From SAR86 cluster bacterium (GTDB lineage: Bacteria; Pseudomonadota; Gammaproteobacteria; SAR86; D2472): 6,478 bases of DNA. Each line of letters starts with the position of its first letter. Position 1 is the stretch's first letter. Where the stretch lies: assembly GCA_029248485.1 (NCBI GenBank), contig JAQWJG010000032.1:1-6478 (forward strand). Direction: 5' to 3'. The notes under the pieces were generated by a model, which was not told where the DNA came from, did not search any database, and saw nothing but the letters and a program-made list of their open reading frames with translations. Made by a program: the position numbers and the translations under genes. Shown one piece after another: positions 1-6,108 of this stretch.

Positions 1-341
1 ATTCCTATGAGAGCTGCTGCTGCATTTGAGCTACCCCCGCCCAAGCCTCCCCCTAATGGGATATTCTTTAAAATCTCTATATCACAATGGATTTCTTTGC
101 CAATGTAATTTGATAATGATCTAACTGCATCAAAAACTATATTTTGCTCTCCATCGATTGAAGTTCCGAGATTAGTTTTTACAGAAATGGATTTACTCGA
201 CGTCCTTTTGATTAACATTTCATCAAATAAATTGATTAGCTGAAATTGTGTTTTAATTTCATGCATCCCATCAGTTCTTTTGCTCAACACTGAGAGATTT
301 AAGTTCAGTTTTGCGGGGCAATTTAATTTTAGGCTATCCAT
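1..341 (-). CDS. ispE: 4-diphosphocytidyl-2-C-methyl-D-erythritol kinase, N-terminal part (gene runs off the left edge)
   Basis: IspE is the cytosolic GHMP-family kinase of the MEP isoprenoid pathway; it phosphorylates the 2-hydroxyl of CDP-methylerythritol using ATP. About 113 codons are present, from an ATG at 341-339; the C-terminal two thirds lie beyond the window. The translation shows the N-terminal PAKLNLNL segment (residues 9-16, with Lys11 the expected substrate-site lysine), then KRTDGMHE (21-28), equivalent to the family's RxDGYHE. The glycine-rich ATP loop GGGLGGGSSNA follows at 97-107. All are in the right order and spacing for IspE. The start overlaps the lolB stop by 8 nt (ATGGATAG), and no strong Shine-Dalgarno precedes it, so translation is probably coupled to lolB. 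The lolB-ispE order next to divergent hemA matches the gammaproteobacterial norm, where prs often follows. No broken frame is seen in the visible part. Confidence 0.97.
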   Translation of the reverse strand, partial: MDSLKLNCPAKLNLNLSVLSKRTDGMHEIKTQFQLINLFDEMLIKRTSSKSISVKTNLGTSIDGEQNIVFDAVRSLSNYIGKEIHCDIEILKNIPLGGGLGGGSSNAAAALIG

Positions 342-825
342 GCTTTAAAAGCCCAACAATTTTTAGCTCAGTTCTGTAAATCATATGGACTGATACCTCA
401 TCATTATTTTGATGATTACATTTTAATTCAAAGTCATGTTTTTTTAAGATGAATATATTTTTATCAATACTTAGATTACCAAAGCAAGAATTAAAAAAAT
501 TGACATAGTCTTTGTTATTAAAGCTCTGCATTAAATAAAGGTACTCATTATCAATTTTCGGATCAAAAGACAGGCCTGCGGAATGATGAAATTCAATCTT
601 TAATAGATTTCCAAATAAAGGTTTACCAATCTGTATAATAACGTTTTCAGGCAATGCATTAACCCTTATATTATAGTTAGAGGGGCTGTGAGTGTCGGTA
701 AAGGATAGCTTGCCTGTAAATACTCTTTCTGAAAATGTTGAGTTAGATATTGATGAACATGAACCTAAGAATATTAAAAGAAATATTGAGATAATTTTTG
801 TTATGGAATTACAGCTATTTGGCAT
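334..825 (-). CDS. lolB: Probable outer-membrane lipoprotein receptor LolB (short form)
   Basis: LolB is the outer-membrane-anchored receptor that takes lipoproteins from periplasmic LolA and inserts them into the outer membrane. The 163-residue product has a lipoprotein signal peptide: Lys10, a hydrophobic stretch over residues 11-20, and the lipobox L20-G-S-C23. Ser follows the Cys, compatible with outer-membrane sorting. The mature part is about 141 residues, clearly shorter than E. coli LolB (about 186). It keeps the family pattern of an early GKLSF strand and an IQIGKPLFGNLLKIE segment, but I cannot find the usual LPxxxLxxWxxG middle region. The start is forced: a TGA lies in frame two codons upstream (831-829), and no ATG, GTG or TTG occurs between codon 1 and the lipobox. 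It overlaps the 5' end of divergent hemA by 23 bp and ispE by 8 nt. Identification rests on the lipobox, weak motif resemblance and strong synteny; a generic lipoprotein is the alternative. Confidence 0.8.
   Translation of the reverse strand: MPNSCNSITKIISIFLLIFLGSCSSISNSTFSERVFTGKLSFTDTHSPSNYNIRVNALPENVIIQIGKPLFGNLLKIEFHHSAGLSFDPKIDNEYLYLMQSFNNKDYVNFFNSCFGNLSIDKNIFILKKHDFELKCNHQNNDEVSVHMIYRTELKIVGLLKHG
750..795 (+). promoter_or_regulatory. Candidate hemA promoter region, inside lolB
   Basis: Two overlapping possibilities are visible upstream of the hemA ATG at 803. One is TTGATG (750-755) and TATTAA (772-777) with a 16-nt spacer, each 4/6 to consensus, giving a leader of about 20 nt. The other is an extended -10, TGAGATAAT (787-795: TG, one base, GATAAT), which would start transcription at about 802-803 and make the hemA message leaderless or nearly so. 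No good Shine-Dalgarno precedes the ATG (only GAG at 788-790, too distant). Both lie within the antisense lolB signal-peptide region. Either or neither may be real. Confidence 0.3.
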
Positions 826-2017
826 AAATCATAAAACTACAAAGTTATCAGAGAGAGAACTTTTTATTATAAATGACTCTAATCAAGAAGACTTTAAAAA
901 TTTCTTTGACAGTAGTTTCAATGATTCCATAGAATCATTTTTTTCTCTCTCTACCTGCAATAGAACTGAGGTTTATGTTTACGGTGCCTCATTAAACATA
1001 AAGCAAATTGCCCAAAAAACCCTTGAGTTCTTTGGTTCAAGCGATTATCTGAATGATGATTTATATTTTTTTAACGGCAATGAAGCTATCGAACATATGT
1101 GTTATGTTGCAAGTGGCCTTGATTCTCAGGTATTGGGCGAGCAGGAAATACTGGGCCAATTTAAGCAATCAATTCAGACATATATTGGACTCGGTTCATT
1201 GAACGGCCCATTTCAAAAACTAACAGAGGATATTATATCAATTGCAAAAGCAGCAAGAACAGAAACACAGATTGGTTTTAACCCGCTATCTGTTTCAGGA
1301 CTGTCATTAAAAATTGTTCAAGAGATTTTTGAGGATCCAACTCAGCAAAAACTTACAATAGTAGGGGCTGGCCAGATGGCAATGAGCGTCATTGAAAATT
1401 TTTTTACAAATGGCATCACCAATATCAATGCGGTTAATCGATCTAAGAAAACATTAACAATTAACAATGCTCTTTCTATTGAGACAACTCAGTTATCTCA
1501 GCTTGGTACTCTGATACAAAATACAGATATTTTAGTCACGTCTATTAATTCACCTCTACCTATTGTTGGAAAGGGATTGATAGAACAAGCCATGAGGGAA
1601 AGAAAGAACAAACCAATGCTATTAATCGATTTGGGAGTTCCTAGAAACATAGAGAATCAAGTGAGAGATCTGGAGTATGCTTATTTATTCACAATTGAAG
1701 ATATTGAGCTTGTTACCCAAGAGAATCTAGAGGAACGCTCCTCTGAGGCATTAAAAGCAAGAGATATTATCCAACAAAGAATTGAATCTTTAATTCAAGA
1801 GAAGGCTAATAAAAACAATCGAAATGAAGCTTATATTGCTCTTAAGAATGTCTCTAATAATCTTGATGAGCAAGACTTCTTAGAGTTGCTGAATTCAGAT
1901 GACCCCTGTGCATCCCTTAAACAAATGAATGTTGTCTCAGAGGATCAGCTACAATATATTTCAACATTAACCCCTCATGCTGTTTTGTCTATGATTAAGG
2001 AAATTAGAAGTGCTTGA
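803..2017 (+). CDS. hemA: Glutamyl-tRNA reductase
   Basis: HemA is the cytosolic enzyme that reduces glutamyl-tRNA(Glu) with NADPH to glutamate-1-semialdehyde, the first committed step of C5-pathway tetrapyrrole synthesis. The 404-residue product (E. coli 418) has all the family marks. These are FGINHKT at 6-12, STCNRTE at 50-56 with catalytic Cys52, and GLDSQVLGEQEILGQ at 105-119. AKAARTETQIG follows at 148-158, then the NADPH-binding GAGQMA at 188-193, IDLGVPRNIE at 275-284, and a C-terminal dimerisation helix region ending TPHAVLSMIKEIRSA. The ATG at 803 is chosen because GINHKT normally begins about six residues in. An in-frame GTG at 692 would add 37 residues that are simply antisense to lolB. 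The stop overlaps the prfA GTG by 8 nt, and hemA carries the prfA ribosome-binding site in its last codons. Its 5' end overlaps lolB head to head. Confidence 0.98.
   Translation: MELQLFGINHKTTKLSERELFIINDSNQEDFKNFFDSSFNDSIESFFSLSTCNRTEVYVYGASLNIKQIAQKTLEFFGSSDYLNDDLYFFNGNEAIEHMCYVASGLDSQVLGEQEILGQFKQSIQTYIGLGSLNGPFQKLTEDIISIAKAARTETQIGFNPLSVSGLSLKIVQEIFEDPTQQKLTIVGAGQMAMSVIENFFTNGITNINAVNRSKKTLTINNALSIETTQLSQLGTLIQNTDILVTSINSPLPIVGKGLIEQAMRERKNKPMLLIDLGVPRNIENQVRDLEYAYLFTIEDIELVTQENLEERSSEALKARDIIQQRIESLIQEKANKNNRNEAYIALKNVSNNLDEQDFLELLNSDDPCASLKQMNVVSEDQLQYISTLTPHAVLSMIKEIRSA
866..871 (-). promoter_or_regulatory. Candidate -10 element for lolB-ispE, inside hemA
   Basis: On the minus strand this reads TATAAT, a perfect sigma70 -10 hexamer. 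Transcription would start near position 859, giving a leader of about 34 nt before the lolB ATG. The expected -35 position (17-nt spacing) holds AAGTCT, which is a poor match, so the call rests on the -10 and its location. Since lolB starts inside hemA, its promoter must lie in hemA coding DNA. AT-rich DNA produces such hexamers by chance. Confidence 0.35.
920..944 (+). other. Terminator-like hairpin inside the 5' part of hemA
   Basis: A perfect 8-bp inverted repeat (AATGATTC at 920-927, GAATCATT at 932-939) with a 4-nt CATA loop is followed directly by T residues; the unbroken T run is 938-944, two of them within the stem. This has the form of an intrinsic terminator read on the plus strand, 117 nt into hemA, in codons 40-47, just before the catalytic Cys codon. 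The stem has only two G-C pairs, so it is weak. It may be chance in an AT-rich gene or a weak attenuation site. Confidence 0.3.
1997..2001 (+). promoter_or_regulatory. Shine-Dalgarno that fixes the prfA GTG start
   Basis: AAGGA lies in the last codons of hemA, 8 nt upstream of GTG at 2010. This is good spacing and sequence, and it supports GTG over any later start. It implies that prfA is translated while ribosomes finish hemA (translational coupling). Confidence 0.75.
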
Positions 2018-3101
2018 AGATTCCATTATTGCAAAATTAGAGAGCATTAGAGTTCGATCCACTGAGATACATGAAGCTCTTGCAAAAGAGGGTGCGACAG
2101 ATGATATGGCGCAGTTCACTCAATTAAATAAGGAATATTCTGAAATTACTCCCATCGTTGATCTATTTCAATCACTCCAAGATGTGGAGAAAGAATTAAG
2201 TGGCGCAAAGGAACTTTTAGACTCGGTAGATTTAGAGTTAATTGAACTTGCAAAAATAGAAGTCACATCCAACCAAGAGAAGATTGCAGAGCTTGAACAA
2301 AAACTTAAATTCATGTTGTTGCCTAAAGATCAAGCAGATGATGGGGCTGCTTACCTTGAGATTAGAGCGGGAGCGGGTGGCGATGAGGCTGCAATCTTTG
2401 CAGCAGATTTATTTAGAATGTATTCAAGGCTATCTGAGCGTCAAGGCTGGAAGGTTGAAATTGTAAATACAAAGCAATCAGAGCCCAGTGGCTTGAAAGA
2501 GGCTGTTGTGAAAATTAATGGTCAAGGGGTTTTTAAGTTCCTTAAATTTGAATCTGGTGTTCATCGTGTTCAAAGAGTGCCTGAGACTGAGTCGCAAGGT
2601 AGGATTCATACCTCAACAGTTACCGTTGCAATTTTACCTGAAGTTGATGAAGTCCAAGACATAGAAATAGATAAAAGCGATTTAAGGGTAGATACTTACA
2701 GAGCATCTGGCGCAGGGGGGCAGCATGTTAACAAAACGGACTCAGCCGTTCGCCTAACTCACATTCCAACAGGAGTGGTAGTGGAGTGTCAGGATGATCG
2801 ATCTCAGCATAAGAATAAGGCTAAAGCCATGGCTCTTTTGGCGGCAAAATTAAAACAAAATGAGATTGATGAGCAGCAAAATATCATTGCCAGTGAAAGA
2901 AAAATTCTTGTGGGTACCGGTGATAGAAGTGAGAAGATTAGGACTTATAATTTCCCTCAGGGACGTATCACTGATCACAGAATCAAGCTAACCCAGCATA
3001 ATTTAGACCAAGTGATGGATGGCGATATGATTTCTATTTGCCAAGCGTTAATTACCGAAAATCAATTAGCCCAGCTTTCTAACCTTGAAGAAACCTCATA
3101 A
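2010..3101 (+). CDS. prfA: Peptide chain release factor 1 (RF1)
   Basis: RF1 binds the ribosomal A site at UAA or UAG codons and triggers hydrolysis of peptidyl-tRNA. The product is 363 residues (E. coli 360) and aligns over its whole length. It has an N-terminal helical domain 1 and the AYLEIRAGAGGDEAA segment at 114-128. The codon-reading loop is HRVQRVPETESQGR (185-198), with the RF1-type P-E-T tripeptide at 191-193; RF2 would have SPF here. The peptidyl-transferase loop SGAGGQHVN (233-241) has GGQ at 236-238. ECQDDRSQHKNKAKA and TYNFPQGRITDHRI follow. The GTG start (2010) aligns with the E. coli N-terminus and has a good AAGGA upstream. It overlaps hemA by 8 nt and is followed directly by prmC, which modifies Gln238. 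Its own stop is UAA followed by U, a strong termination context readable by RF1 and RF2. Confidence 0.99.
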   Translation: MLEDSIIAKLESIRVRSTEIHEALAKEGATDDMAQFTQLNKEYSEITPIVDLFQSLQDVEKELSGAKELLDSVDLELIELAKIEVTSNQEKIAELEQKLKFMLLPKDQADDGAAYLEIRAGAGGDEAAIFAADLFRMYSRLSERQGWKVEIVNTKQSEPSGLKEAVVKINGQGVFKFLKFESGVHRVQRVPETESQGRIHTSTVTVAILPEVDEVQDIEIDKSDLRVDTYRASGAGGQHVNKTDSAVRLTHIPTGVVVECQDDRSQHKNKAKAMALLAAKLKQNEIDEQQNIIASERKILVGTGDRSEKIRTYNFPQGRITDHRIKLTQHNLDQVMDGDMISICQALITENQLAQLSNLEETS

Positions 3102-3923
3102 TTGAATCAAAGCCTTAAAAATTATTTTACTCTCGCTAGATCAAAAGAATCTCAGTATCAAAATATTTTGCGAGACCTAAAATACTTCTTAAAGTCTCTT
3201 GAATTAAGCGATACCATTATCACTCTTGAAGATGAGTATAATTTATCAGCTGAAGAAACTTCAAAACTCGATACTTTTTTTTCATCATACTTAGCCGGCG
3301 TTCCTTTTGATTATATTTTAAATGAATCAGAATTCATGGGGTATAAATTTTATGTTGATTCAAGAGTATTAATTCCTAGACCGGAAACAGAACTAATTGT
3401 AGAGTGGGCATTAGATCTATCGTTAAATAAAAACTCGACCATTGTTGAGGTTGGAACGGGCTCAGGTTGCATTGCCATATCAATTTGCTTGAAAAATAAA
3501 GATCTTAAAATTCTTGCCACAGATCTTTCAGATTCAGCTCTGAAAGTAGCTCACATCAATAGAGAGCGCCACAATGCTTTCAATGTAACTTTTATGCAAG
3601 CTGATTGGTTAGCTTACTCCATAGAGAATTCTCTTGATTTAGTTATTTCTAATCCACCATATATAAAACCAAATGATGCCCATCTCAGCGCTCTTCATCA
3701 TGAGCCTTTAATGGCATTGACTTCTGTAAATGGATCAAAAAGCTTTTTTCACATTGCCTCAAAAGCAATTCATTCATTAAAGTTAGGAGGGAAAATCATA
3801 TTCGAACACGGTTATTCTCAAGGATCAGAGGTTTCAAACATCTTAAAAGATTTTGGCTTTAAAAATATTGTGACTTGCAAAGATTTTCAAGGCTTAGACA
3901 GATATACCTATGCAAATAAATAA
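3102..3923 (+). CDS. prmC: Release factor glutamine N5-methyltransferase
   Basis: PrmC uses S-adenosylmethionine to N5-methylate the GGQ glutamine of RF1 and RF2, raising termination efficiency. The 273-residue product (E. coli 277) has an N-terminal helical substrate-binding domain (about 1-85) and then a class I methyltransferase fold. Landmarks are VLIPRPETE at 89-97, the SAM-binding EVGTGSG at 116-122, acidic Asp141 at the end of strand 2, and the catalytic NPPYI at 184-188. IFEHGY near the C-terminus is also typical. The start is taken as TTG at 3102: the prfA TAA is the preceding codon in the same frame, so nothing further upstream is possible, and the next candidate (TTG at codon 23) would cut the N-terminal domain. 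Only a weak, distant GAAG precedes it, which suggests reinitiation after prfA. No clear intrinsic terminator follows. Confidence 0.96.
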   Translation: MNQSLKNYFTLARSKESQYQNILRDLKYFLKSLELSDTIITLEDEYNLSAEETSKLDTFFSSYLAGVPFDYILNESEFMGYKFYVDSRVLIPRPETELIVEWALDLSLNKNSTIVEVGTGSGCIAISICLKNKDLKILATDLSDSALKVAHINRERHNAFNVTFMQADWLAYSIENSLDLVISNPPYIKPNDAHLSALHHEPLMALTSVNGSKSFFHIASKAIHSLKLGGKIIFEHGYSQGSEVSNILKDFGFKNIVTCKDFQGLDRYTYANK

Positions 3924-3969
3924 TATTATTTTCATATGATAAGATTTATTCTTGAGAGTCAACGCAGGA

Positions 3970-3975
3970 TATAAT
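3970..3975 (+). promoter_or_regulatory. -10 element of a probable promoter for the acyl-CoA synthetase operon
   Basis: A perfect TATAAT sits in the only true intergenic region (3924-4022), placing the start near 3982 and giving a leader of about 41 nt. The -35 zone at 16-18 nt spacing is poor (for example TTATTC at 3946-3951). The better TTGAGA at 3952-3957 is only 12 nt away, too close to act as a -35. TTGAGAGTCAA (3952-3962) is a small 4-3-4 inverted repeat just upstream of the -10, so an activator or repressor could act here, but I recognise no known operator. Confidence 0.55.
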
Positions 3976-4007
3976 TCTGTTAAAAAACTTCAAGATTACT
4001 AATAAAT

Positions 4008-4014
4008 AAAGGGG
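4008..4014 (+). promoter_or_regulatory. Shine-Dalgarno of the acyl-CoA synthetase gene
   Basis: AAAGGGG ends 8 nt before ATG at 4023. This favours 4023 over in-frame ATGs at 4035 and 4038, although AAAGG at 4026-4030 could serve those. The resulting N-terminus ([13 protein letters not shown]) resembles the MxGxMM start common in this ligase clade. Confidence 0.65.
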
Positions 4015-4022
4015 TTACTGTA

Positions 4023-5639
4023 ATGAAAGGTAATATGATGAACTGGGATTTAACTATCCCACAGGCAATTTTACATGCCGAAAAATATAATTTTGATGGC
4101 AAATTAGTTTCACGAGAATTAGATGGATCAATAAATTCAACTACATATGGAAAGTCAATTAAGCGATCTAAAAAGCTTGCTAATGCTCTCGCAAAACTTG
4201 GCGTAAATGCACATGATCGAGTTGCAACTATTGCCTGGAATAACAGTAGGCACTTTGAAACCTATTTTGCCGTATCTGGCATGGGAGCTATCCTGCATAC
4301 ATTAAACCCAAGGTATTCTCCTGACCAGTTAATATACATACTTAATCACGCAGAGGATGAGGTTTTAATTGTTGATCCTACATTTATTCCGCTTGTGGAG
4401 AGTGTTCAAGATAAATTAGATACAGTCAAAACAATAATTATTGCATCATCAAAAGATGTGATTCCAGAAAATAATTTAAAAGATGCATTAAGTTATGATG
4501 AATTAATTAAAGATGAGTCAGATGAATACGATTGGCCTGAATTAAATGAAGATGATGCAGTTGCTTTGTGTTATACCTCTGGCACTACTGGCAACCCTAA
4601 GGGGGTTTTATATTCTCACAGGTCAACTATTTTGCATGCAATTTCAGTATCTGGAGCCATGGGTTTTGACTCTTCTAGTTCAGTCTTACCAGTTGTACCT
4701 ATGTTTCATGTTAATGCTTGGGGCGTACCTTATTGTGCATTAATTACCGGAATAACTTTAGTTTTGCCTTGCCACGCTCTGGATGGAGAGTCCTTGTATG
4801 AGCTGGTAAAGCAAGAATCAGTTGACTCAATGCTCGGTGTTCCAACCGTTTGGCTTGGACTATTACAATATCTTGAAGGAAAGGGCCTTAAGCTTGATAC
4901 AGTTGATCAAGTTTTAGTTGGAGGCTCTGCAGCACCTTATGCAATGATCAAGGCATTTGATGAACAGCATGATGCATTTTTAACTCATGGATGGGGGATG
5001 ACAGAAATGAGTCCTCTTGGAACTTTAAATGCTCCAACCAAAAAAACCATGAGCCTGCCTAAAGAAGAAAGATATCAGCTTCAAACCAAACAGGGTTATC
5101 CGATGTTTGGCGTGGAGATTAAGACTGTTGATGATGAAAATAATGAACTTCCTAGGGACGGAGAGGCAAGCGGTGCTCTAAAGGTTAAAGGCCCATGGAT
5201 CATGCATAAATATTACAAAGCAGATGGTCCCGCAGTAGATGAGGAGGGCTGGTTCGATACTGGAGATGTTGCAACTATCCATCCAGACGGATGCATGCAG
5301 ATTGTCGATAGAGCAAAAGATGTGATAAAGACCGGAGGAGAATGGATAAGCTCAATCGACTTAGAAAATGCTGTGCTAACTCACGAAAATGTACTTGAAG
5401 CATGCGTCGTCGGAGTTCCACACCCTAAGTGGGATGAGAGACCTTTACTTTTCTTGATCACAAAAGATGGAAATGAAATTGATAAGCAGGAAATCAATGA
5501 CTTCTTACTAGAAAAAGTTGTTAAGTGGTGGTTACCCGATGATATTATTTTTGTCAAAGAGCTTCCGCATGGCGCAACAGGAAAGTTGTTGAAGGTTGAG
5601 TTAAGAGAAGAATATAAAGAACATTTAATGGGAGAATGA
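4023..5639 (+). CDS. AMP-forming acyl-CoA synthetase, medium/long-chain fatty acyl-CoA ligase or DmdB-like
   Basis: This is an ANL-superfamily adenylating enzyme that activates a carboxylic acid with ATP, via an acyl-AMP, to its CoA thioester; it has no signal peptide and is probably cytosolic. At 538 residues it is full length. The phosphate loop [11 protein letters not shown] is at 184-194, [13 protein letters not shown] at 225-237, [10 protein letters not shown] at 272-281, and the A5 motif [11 protein letters not shown] at 323-333. TGD follows at 413-415, the hinge motif [13 protein letters not shown] at 429-441, [10 protein letters not shown] at 467-476, and GATGKLLK at 517-524 with catalytic Lys521. 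[15 protein letters not shown] and KWWLPDD recall, from memory of the family, the clade holding medium-chain fatty acyl-CoA ligases and DmdB, the methylmercaptopropionyl-CoA ligase of DMSP demethylation. The substrate cannot be assigned. It has its own promoter-like region and Shine-Dalgarno and is followed after 1 nt by a MaoC-type hydratase. Confidence 0.94.
   Translation: MKGNMMNWDLTIPQAILHAEKYNFDGKLVSRELDGSINSTTYGKSIKRSKKLANALAKLGVNAHDRVATIAWNNSRHFETYFAVSGMGAILHTLNPRYSPDQLIYILNHAEDEVLIVDPTFIPLVESVQDKLDTVKTIIIASSKDVIPENNLKDALSYDELIKDESDEYDWPELNEDDAVALCYTSGTTGNPKGVLYSHRSTILHAISVSGAMGFDSSSSVLPVVPMFHVNAWGVPYCALITGITLVLPCHALDGESLYELVKQESVDSMLGVPTVWLGLLQYLEGKGLKLDTVDQVLVGGSAAPYAMIKAFDEQHDAFLTHGWGMTEMSPLGTLNAPTKKTMSLPKEERYQLQTKQGYPMFGVEIKTVDDENNELPRDGEASGALKVKGPWIMHKYYKADGPAVDEEGWFDTGDVATIHPDGCMQIVDRAKDVIKTGGEWISSIDLENAVLTHENVLEACVVGVPHPKWDERPLLFLITKDGNEIDKQEINDFLLEKVVKWWLPDDIIFVKELPHGATGKLLKVELREEYKEHLMGE
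5630..5634 (+). promoter_or_regulatory. Shine-Dalgarno of the MaoC-like gene, within the end of the ligase gene
   Basis: GGGAG lies 6 nt before ATG at 5641, inside the last codons of the ligase gene. With a 1-nt gap between stop and start, this points to coupled translation of the two genes from one message. Confidence 0.65.
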
Positions 5640-5640
5640 T

Positions 5641-6102
5641 ATGTTACACATTGTAAAACCTGGTGAAATTGATTCGGTAATTGGTAAGGATCTTGGCGCT
5701 TCCGAATGGATGGTGATTGATCAAGAAAGAATTGATAAATTTGCCGATGCAACCATGGATCATCAATTTATACATGTTGATCCAAAACAAGCAGAACCTA
5801 TTTTTGGTTCAACAATTGCACATGGCTTTCTTTCATTATCCTTAGTTGCTGGCATTTCATTTGCACAAGAAATTGGTATGGTGCTTGAGGGGACAAAAAT
5901 GGGTTTGAATTATGGTTTGGACAAAGTGCGTTTCTTAAGCCCAGTTCCAGTTAATTCAGAAGTTCGTATACATACGAAATGTATTGATGTGACAGAAAAA
6001 AATCCAGGACAGTTTTTAGTTAAAAATGAAGTTTCAATGGAAATTAAGGGAGTGGATAAACCGGCATATATTGCTGAGACTTTAAGTTTATTTATTACTT
6101 AA
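5641..6102 (+). CDS. MaoC/NodN-like (R)-specific enoyl-CoA hydratase family protein
   Basis: This is a single hot-dog-fold hydratase of 153 residues, the usual size for stand-alone MaoC/NodN-type proteins. Characterised members add water to trans-2-enoyl-CoA to give (R)-3-hydroxyacyl-CoA. The hydratase-2 motif is clear: RIDKFADATMDHQFIHVDP at 30-48, with the catalytic pair Asp40 and His45, then the TIAHGFLSLSL strand-helix at 58-68. A second hot-dog strand follows with LNYGLDKVRFLSPVPVNSEVRI, typical of the family. No signal peptide is present. The gene follows the acyl-CoA synthetase by 1 nt, so the two are probably co-transcribed, and it plausibly acts on a CoA ester derived from the ligase product. 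No dehydrogenase that would make or use the intermediate lies in the window. Its 3' end overlaps convergent gatB by 8 bp. The family is secure; the substrate is unknown. Confidence 0.92.
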   Translation: MLHIVKPGEIDSVIGKDLGASEWMVIDQERIDKFADATMDHQFIHVDPKQAEPIFGSTIAHGFLSLSLVAGISFAQEIGMVLEGTKMGLNYGLDKVRFLSPVPVNSEVRIHTKCIDVTEKNPGQFLVKNEVSMEIKGVDKPAYIAETLSLFIT

Positions 6103-6108
6103 GTTTAT
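6079..6108. repeat. Short imperfect direct repeat across the hydratase/gatB stop codons
   Basis: ACTTTAAGTTTAT (6079-6091) and ACTTAAGTTTAT (6097-6108) differ by one T; the exact shared core TTAAGTTTAT recurs at an offset of 17 bp. The second copy contains the hydratase stop and part of the gatB stop. It could be a remnant of a small local duplication or chance in AT-rich sequence. Confidence 0.45.

Noticed and set aside
692..802. In-frame GTG that would extend HemA by 37 residues at its N-terminus
   Set aside because: The extension has no family counterpart, is antisense to the lolB signal-peptide region, and moves GINHKT far from the N-terminus; ATG at 803 gives the normal start.
2284..2466. 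Short plus-strand open frame inside prfA
   Set aside because: It is an out-of-frame shadow of conserved RF1 codons.
3918..3931. A 14-bp perfect palindrome at the prmC stop, considered as a terminator or binding site
   Set aside because: It is all A/T with no loop, so it cannot form a useful RNA hairpin, and such palindromes are expected by chance in this base composition.
4546..4743. Short plus-strand open frame inside the acyl-CoA synthetase gene, with hydrophobic content
   Set aside because: It is an out-of-frame reading of the conserved phosphate-loop region; the hydrophobic residues are a by-product of T-rich codon positions.
5381..5752. Minus-strand open frame of 123 codons across the ligase/hydratase junction
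   Set aside because: It is entirely antisense to two well-supported genes, with no recognisable domain and no start signal.
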